Shown here: one piece after another, positions 59,317 through 64,000 of the stretch | Layout: each line of letters opens with the position of its first letter | Numbering within the stretch: position 1 is the stretch's first letter | Position numbers and translations under genes: made by a program | Assembly: GCA_023409535.1 (NCBI GenBank) | Contig: JAEYGZ010000034.1 | Coordinates: 62,001 to 126,000, forward strand | Source of the DNA: Bacillota bacterium | GTDB taxonomy: Bacteria; Bacillota; Clostridia; Lachnospirales; Lachnospiraceae | Direction: 5' to 3' | DNA length: 64,000 nucleotides | The notes under the pieces: generated by a model | Database searches by the model: none | What the model was told of the DNA's origin: nothing | The model's input: only the letters and a program-made list of their open reading frames with translations

Positions 59317-62300
59317 ATGTCGAATGGAGCGAATTCAGTACATAAACAATTACGCACAGAATTGGAAGATTATATTAAGTCGCAATACTTTGGTAAGTCG
59401 CCACTATTGTTGTCGGCAATCAGCCCTCGATTGGATGATGAGGGACTTTTATATCAAAAGCCTTTTATTGAATCATCTCCTGCTTATAAAAGCAAGAGAG
59501 ATGGCATTCAGGATGCTGATTTGCCGGGATGGATGAAAGCGTATTTTTCCAAATTAGCAAATGCGGGTATTGGAATCCATCCATCTCCCTTTTTGCATCA
59601 GATTGAAGCACTTGAAGCAGCTACGGTTGGCAAAGATCTTTTTGTGGCAACGGGTACAGGTTCTGGTAAGACAGAGTGCTTTATGTGGCCCTTATTGGCA
59701 AAATTAGCCTCTGAGGCTCGTGATTTTAAGGATTCCTGGAGTATGCGAGGTGTTAGAACGATTATCATGTATCCAATGAATGCCCTTGTGTCTGATCAGA
59801 TCAGTAGGCTACGGCGCCTCATTGGTGATAGGGAAAATAAGTTTATTAATATTTTTCGGGAGATTTGTGATACTGATGTGCGTAGGCCGCAGTTTGGTAT
59901 GTATACAGGACGAACTCCTTATCCTGGAGAGATACCGGATACAACGCAGGATCATATGTTAAAAAGAACTTTATCTAGGATGGCATTTCCAAAAAATGAT
60001 GAGGAGAAATTCTTTTTTGATAAACTTATAGAAGAAGGAAAGATACCTGCCAAGACTGATATGGATACCTTTCTTATGAGACTTCATAACAGCTCTCATG
60101 TTCCTAATGATGAAGATGCGGAACTCATTACTCGTTTTGAAATGCAACAATTTTGTCCAGATATCTTGATTACAAATTACTCAATGCTTGAATATATGCT
60201 TTTCAGACATCGTGAAAGAAAAATTTGGACAGATACACAGAACTGGTTAAATAGCAACAAATCAAATAAACTATTATTTGTAATTGATGAGGCTCATATG
60301 TACAGAGGTTCTTCTGGCGGTGAGGTAGCTCTGCTAATTAGACGCCTTTTTCATAAACTTGGTATTTCTCGGGATCGGGTTCAATTTATACTGACTACTG
60401 CGAGTATGCCTGACAGTAATGATGATGACCGGAAAGCTGTAATGCAATTTGCAAATGAAATTACGGCCGCTGATCATACGGTTGAGTTTTGCTATTTAAC
60501 AGGTGAACGGGAAGATACACTGAATAAAGGCAATTATGACATTCCATTTTCAAAATTTGAGAATGTAGAGGCCTCTGATTTTGAAGAAAAAGAAGAAGTG
60601 CGTTTGACTAAATTAAATCAATTTTGGCAAAAGATTGATGGAACCTCAGCTCCTTTTAGAAATCTTGAGTCAGCATATAATTGGATGTATGATAACTTGA
60701 TTACATATCAGCCTTTTTGTAAATTAATTGGTCTGTGCCAAGGTAACGCTGTATCGTTGCGAGAATTGGCAGTCACAATTTTTCCAAATATCGAGGAAGA
60801 AAAAGCACTTAACGCTGTGAGTGTTCTTTTGGCAATCGCTCCATTAGCAAAGAATGAAAAAGGAAATGTTTTATTTCCGGCGCGTATGCACATGTTGTTT
60901 AGAGGGATAACAGGTATATATGCATGCACGAATGAAGAATGTAAGCATGCTCACTCAGACGGAACTCTGACTTTGGGAGAAATTTTTCTTTCAGATAGTC
61001 AGTTTGTATGCCCTCACTGTAATAGTGTGGTATATGAACTCTATAATGATAGACGATGTGGGGCGCTTTTTTATAAAGGTTATATTTTAGAGGATGAGTT
61101 TAACTTGCAAGGGAATGTTTATTTTTGGCATTCGCCAGGACAGTTAATGGATCGGCGTATGAAAGAAGTGCATCTTTTTATTCCTTCAATGGACTATGAA
61201 TGTCCAAAAAAACAGGGAAAAAATCCTATTAAACCTTGCTATCTTGATGTGCATAGTGGATTTATAAACTTTAGGGATGATTCCTTATCGGGAAAACCTG
61301 GAATTAGAAAATTATATTATTGTGACTATATTGCTAAAGGACGACCACAAATTGCGACTTTTCGTGTCTGCCCTCATTGTAGGCATCAATTATCGCAAAC
61401 CCAACTGACTTCATTCAGCACACGAGGAAATCAATCATTTTTTAATTTAATTCAGTCGCAATTTAAGATTCAACCGGCTGTTCCTGGTAAAAATCAAAAT
61501 CCGGAGCATTTGCCAAACGAGGGGAGGAAAGTCCTACTTTTTTCTGATAGTCGCCAGCGAGCAGCTAAACTTGCCCGTGACATGTCGGAAACCTCGGATC
61601 TTACTGCAGCCCGCCAGCTATTTGTATTAGCAATTGAAAGTATGGAACGCTCTACCGAAGAATGGTCGATGAATGCGCTATACGACTATTTCTGTCTTGC
61701 GGCTGCACAGCGCCATGTTCAGATATTTCATAATCCAGAAAGGGCAAAGTTTATTGAGGACTGTCAAATGGTACTTGACAATTATATGAGTAGTATTAAA
61801 AGACAGCGCCAATATTCTCCAAGATTTACAGTTGCTGATGCACCGATACAGATGCAGGAGCATTTATTGCGGCTATTTTCTGGTGGCTACAATACATTAT
61901 ATGATTCTGCGATGAGTTGGATAGAGCCAACGGAACAATCGCTTCTTGATGCTTTATATATGTTAGAAGATAACGGTATTGATATCTCAAAAGAAGAATT
62001 TTTGGAAATGTTTAATGCATGGATGATTTTTATTTGTGATACAGCTACTGCTTTAGGTCATACAATTACAGATGCAGTGCGTTTGAATGTCAGAGCAAAT
62101 TACGGTGGGTATGGTCTTGATAAAGACTGGAAATTCCCTAAAGATATACAGGCTATTATAGAAAAGGGATATAAGAATGATATAATTGATATTTTGAGAA
62201 AGGTTTTGAGAAAAGCCTTTTTGAATGCACCGCAGCCGGACAATGGAAAACTTTATGTGAATTTTTCACGTGTCAAGCCACGTTTTGACCTCAAACATCG

Positions 62301-64000
62301 TTGGTATAGATGTGAACAATGTTCTGAGGTGACACCATATCTATTGCGGGATAAGTGTCCAAGCTGTGGGGCCATAGCCATATATGAGATGTCAGAGGAA
62401 GAATATGAAGCGTTAAGTTTCTGGCGTAAACCTATTGAAGATGCATTAAAAGGGAGGCCAATCCGTGTTATTAACACAGAAGAACATACGGCCCAGTTAT
62501 CCTATAAGGATCAACGCGATGATATGTGGAGTAAGACTGAAAAATACGAATTACGCTTTCAGGATTTATTACAGGAAGGAGAGACACCAGTTGATATTTT
62601 AAGCAGTACAACGACTATGGAGGTTGGCATTGATATAGGTTCGCTGGTTGCTGTTGGTCTGAGAAATATTCCGCCTATGCGGGAAAATTACCAACAGCGG
62701 GCCGGCCGTGCAGGTAGACGTGGCTCCAGCCTGTCTACAATTGTAACTTTCTGTGAGGATGGACCTCACGATACTCTGTATTTCAATAATCCAATAACTA
62801 TGTTCAGAGGCGAACCCCGTAAGCCATGGATTGATATTGGGAGCGAAAAACTGCTGCAACGTCACCTGAGTATGGTACTTTTGCAGGAATTTCTTACCGA
62901 TAAATGCCAAGGCCTAGATACACTGTCTGCTGCCAGTTTTGTTGATGATTATTTATATGATTTTAATACTTATGTTTCTGAATATAAAATTTTAATGGAA
63001 ACGTCACTGATACCCGTTAATGCAAAATTTAATTTTCAGGCATTTGTGAAGGAAATAAAAAAAGAGTTTGGAAAACTCAAACAGAAACGTGATACTCACC
63101 CGGAGCTATTTGGTGTCCAGGAAAATGCAAAACCTAATGATGCAAAAAGTTTACTAGATGCGCTTTATGAAGAAGGGATTGTACCGACTTATTCTTTTCC
63201 TAAAAATGTGGTTAGTACTTATATTTTTGATAATAATGGAAAACTTACTTATGAAGTTGACAGAGGGCTAGATATTGCAATTGGAGAATATGCACCGGGA
63301 CGGGCTATTGTAGTTGATAAGCGGACATATCAGATAGGGGGATTTTATTATCCTGGAAGTGAGCGAAGGAAAGGCCAATCTTTGATACCAGCTCGAATCT
63401 ATATGGAAGATCCTAATTACATAAAAACCGTTATCATGTGCTCGGAGTGTGGCTGGTTTGGCCTTGCGGAGGAAAAGATAAAAGTATGCCCGTTTTGCGG
63501 AAATAATATTCTCGAAGAGAGCAAGTCAATGCTTCGTCCATGGGGCTTTGCACCTAAAAATGCGGAAGCAATTCCGGAACCTCAGTTGACAGAGGAATAC
63601 TCTACTGTTCAGCAGCCTCTCTATTCTACGTTACCAGATTCTGATGAGTTGCAGCCAGTTTCTAATTGCAAACACATAAGAATTGCTTCCAGAACTAATC
63701 AGAGGATTATTATGTTGAATAAGGGTACTGATAATTGTGGTTTTATGGTATGTAAAGATTGTGGTGCGGCAATGCCGGGAGATGATTTTCATATTCTTAA
63801 TGATATTTTGCGACCATACAAGTCTAAATTTGCTAATAGTAAATGCAGACATACAAGTACAATGAATGTTAATTTAGGGTATGATTTTGTAACAGATATG
63901 CTTGTATTGGAATTTGCTTTGGACGATGAACGAATTGATACACAGCGAAAAGATAGTCCTTGGTTAAGTCGTGCAGCTCAATCGCTGGCGGAAGCTCTTC
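59317..64000 (+). CDS. Very large DEAH-box helicase with zinc-ribbon pairs and DUF1998-like C-terminus, DruE-like (runs off the window)
   Basis: At least 1561 aa, open to the last base; ATG 59317 is four bases after the previous stop, with AGAGG upstream. SF2 helicase motifs: Walker A 'VATGTGSGKTECFM' (Thr112-Thr119; Lys118), Ia 'IIMYPMNALVSDQ', DEAH box 'FVIDEAHMYRG' (Asp324-His327), III 'ILTTASM'. RecA-2 has 'KVLLFSDSRQRAAKLARDMS' (about 736-755), 'SSTTTMEVGIDIGSLVAVG' and VI 'ENYQQRAGRAGRRGSS' (about 1124-1139). Between the lobes and after lie Cys-x2-Cys pairs: CPHC twice, CEQC/CPSC (about 1001-1018), CSEC/CPFC (about 1375-1394), likely zinc ribbons. The end 'EVDRGLDIAIGEYAPGRAIVVDKRTYQIGG' and 'SLAEAL' resemble DUF1998/MZB regions. 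This architecture is that of DruE of Druantia defence; the partners are not recognisable Dru proteins. Also possible: an uncharacterised sister helicase family. Confidence 0.82.
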   Translation, partial: MSNGANSVHKQLRTELEDYIKSQYFGKSPLLLSAISPRLDDEGLLYQKPFIESSPAYKSKRDGIQDADLPGWMKAYFSKLANAGIGIHPSPFLHQIEALEAATVGKDLFVATGTGSGKTECFMWPLLAKLASEARDFKDSWSMRGVRTIIMYPMNALVSDQISRLRRLIGDRENKFINIFREICDTDVRRPQFGMYTGRTPYPGEIPDTTQDHMLKRTLSRMAFPKNDEEKFFFDKLIEEGKIPAKTDMDTFLMRLHNSSHVPNDEDAELITRFEMQQFCPDILITNYSMLEYMLFRHRERKIWTDTQNWLNSNKSNKLLFVIDEAHMYRGSSGGEVALLIRRLFHKLGISRDRVQFILTTASMPDSNDDDRKAVMQFANEITAADHTVEFCYLTGEREDTLNKGNYDIPFSKFENVEASDFEEKEEVRLTKLNQFWQKIDGTSAPFRNLESAYNWMYDNLITYQPFCKLIGLCQGNAVSLRELAVTIFPNIEEEKALNAVSVLLAIAPLAKNEKGNVLFPARMHMLFRGITGIYACTNEECKHAHSDGTLTLGEIFLSDSQFVCPHCNSVVYELYNDRRCGALFYKGYILEDEFNLQGNVYFWHSPGQLMDRRMKEVHLFIPSMDYECPKKQGKNPIKPCYLDVHSGFINFRDDSLSGKPGIRKLYYCDYIAKGRPQIATFRVCPHCRHQLSQTQLTSFSTRGNQSFFNLIQSQFKIQPAVPGKNQNPEHLPNEGRKVLLFSDSRQRAAKLARDMSETSDLTAARQLFVLAIESMERSTEEWSMNALYDYFCLAAAQRHVQIFHNPERAKFIEDCQMVLDNYMSSIKRQRQYSPRFTVADAPIQMQEHLLRLFSGGYNTLYDSAMSWIEPTEQSLLDALYMLEDNGIDISKEEFLEMFNAWMIFICDTATALGHTITDAVRLNVRANYGGYGLDKDWKFPKDIQAIIEKGYKNDIIDILRKVLRKAFLNAPQPDNGKLYVNFSRVKPRFDLKHRWYRCEQCSEVTPYLLRDKCPSCGAIAIYEMSEEEYEALSFWRKPIEDALKGRPIRVINTEEHTAQLSYKDQRDDMWSKTEKYELRFQDLLQEGETPVDILSSTTTMEVGIDIGSLVAVGLRNIPPMRENYQQRAGRAGRRGSSLSTIVTFCEDGPHDTLYFNNPITMFRGEPRKPWIDIGSEKLLQRHLSMVLLQEFLTDKCQGLDTLSAASFVDDYLYDFNTYVSEYKILMETSLIPVNAKFNFQAFVKEIKKEFGKLKQKRDTHPELFGVQENAKPNDAKSLLDALYEEGIVPTYSFPKNVVSTYIFDNNGKLTYEVDRGLDIAIGEYAPGRAIVVDKRTYQIGGFYYPGSERRKGQSLIPARIYMEDPNYIKTVIMCSECGWFGLAEEKIKVCPFCGNNILEESKSMLRPWGFAPKNAEAIPEPQLTEEYSTVQQPLYSTLPDSDELQPVSNCKHIRIASRTNQRIIMLNKGTDNCGFMVCKDCGAAMPGDDFHILNDILRPYKSKFANSKCRHTSTMNVNLGYDFVTDMLVLEFALDDERIDTQRKDSPWLSRAAQSLAEAL

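Noticed and set aside
59312..59536. 74-codon frame starting at the ATG overlapping the previous stop
   Set aside because: The frame from ATG 59317 contains all helicase motifs and stays open to the window end; the 59312 frame has none.
49853..64000. Assignment to DISARM, BREX, Zorya or the Dpd system
   Set aside because: No methyltransferase, PglZ, SNF2, PLD, MotAB-like or queuosine-type gene is present in the visible part; only the big helicase resembles DruE or DISARM-type helicases.

Overview
The window looks like chromosome from a saccharolytic, spore-forming anaerobe of the Clostridia, most likely Lachnospiraceae. The signs are CotF-type coat proteins, a YerC/TrpR-like regulator, a DUF1836 protein, a dlt-like operon in the clostridial arrangement, and four CUT1-type sugar ABC importers, each with LacI regulators or glycosidases nearby. 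No tRNA, rRNA, CRISPR array or intact insertion sequence was seen. The first gene (left edge) and the last gene (right edge) are cut by the window.

Layout. 1-2.4 kb: tail of a sugar ABC importer (binding protein, two permeases). 2.4-4.3 kb: DUF1836 gene, YerC-like regulator and a small Arg/Phe-rich protein. 4.3-12.3 kb: membrane-anchored transglutaminase-like protein, then an Asp/Glu-racemase-family gene, adenylating enzyme, carrier protein, MBOAT transferase, DltD-like protein and lipoprotein; together a dlt-like envelope aminoacylation operon. 12.4-13.1 kb: two CotF-like genes. 13.1-27.1 kb: a divergent carbohydrate locus. Leftward are LacI, MDR dehydrogenase, ThuA, VOC and GH9; rightward are two permeases, binding protein, SDR, ThuA, TIM-barrel isomerase, BadF-type kinase and NagB-like deaminase. 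Four LacI-type palindromes lie in the shared promoter region. 27.2-34.8 kb: LacI, binding protein, two permeases, GH65 phosphorylase and beta-phosphoglucomutase, a standard phosphorolytic disaccharide pathway. 35.0-35.9 kb: AraC/GyrI regulator. 36.3-44.7 kb: an exported and a cytosolic ADP-ribosylglycohydrolase-family enzyme, a full ABC importer, LacI and ribokinase, suggesting scavenging of a ribosylated compound. 45.1-49.5 kb: DinB-like protein, homocysteine-methyltransferase-like protein, coiled-coil protein and RlmD-type rRNA methyltransferase.

49.6-64 kb is the least ordinary part: a run of large genes that looks like an uncharacterised nucleic-acid-processing, probably anti-phage, system. 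It encodes a RecD-like helicase with a Cys-rich N-terminus and a C-terminal PD-(D/E)XK-like nuclease domain; a 517-aa protein with a CoiA-like zinc-binding N-terminus; a 909-aa coiled-coil protein with what looks like a dead P-loop ATPase domain; a 334-aa protein of unknown family; and a very large DEAH helicase with zinc-ribbon pairs and a DUF1998-like C-terminus, still open at the window end. The last four are tightly packed (gaps of 10, -4 and 4 bases). The big helicase resembles DruE of Druantia, but I cannot match its partners to named Dru proteins.

All assignments are by reading motifs; no database search was run.
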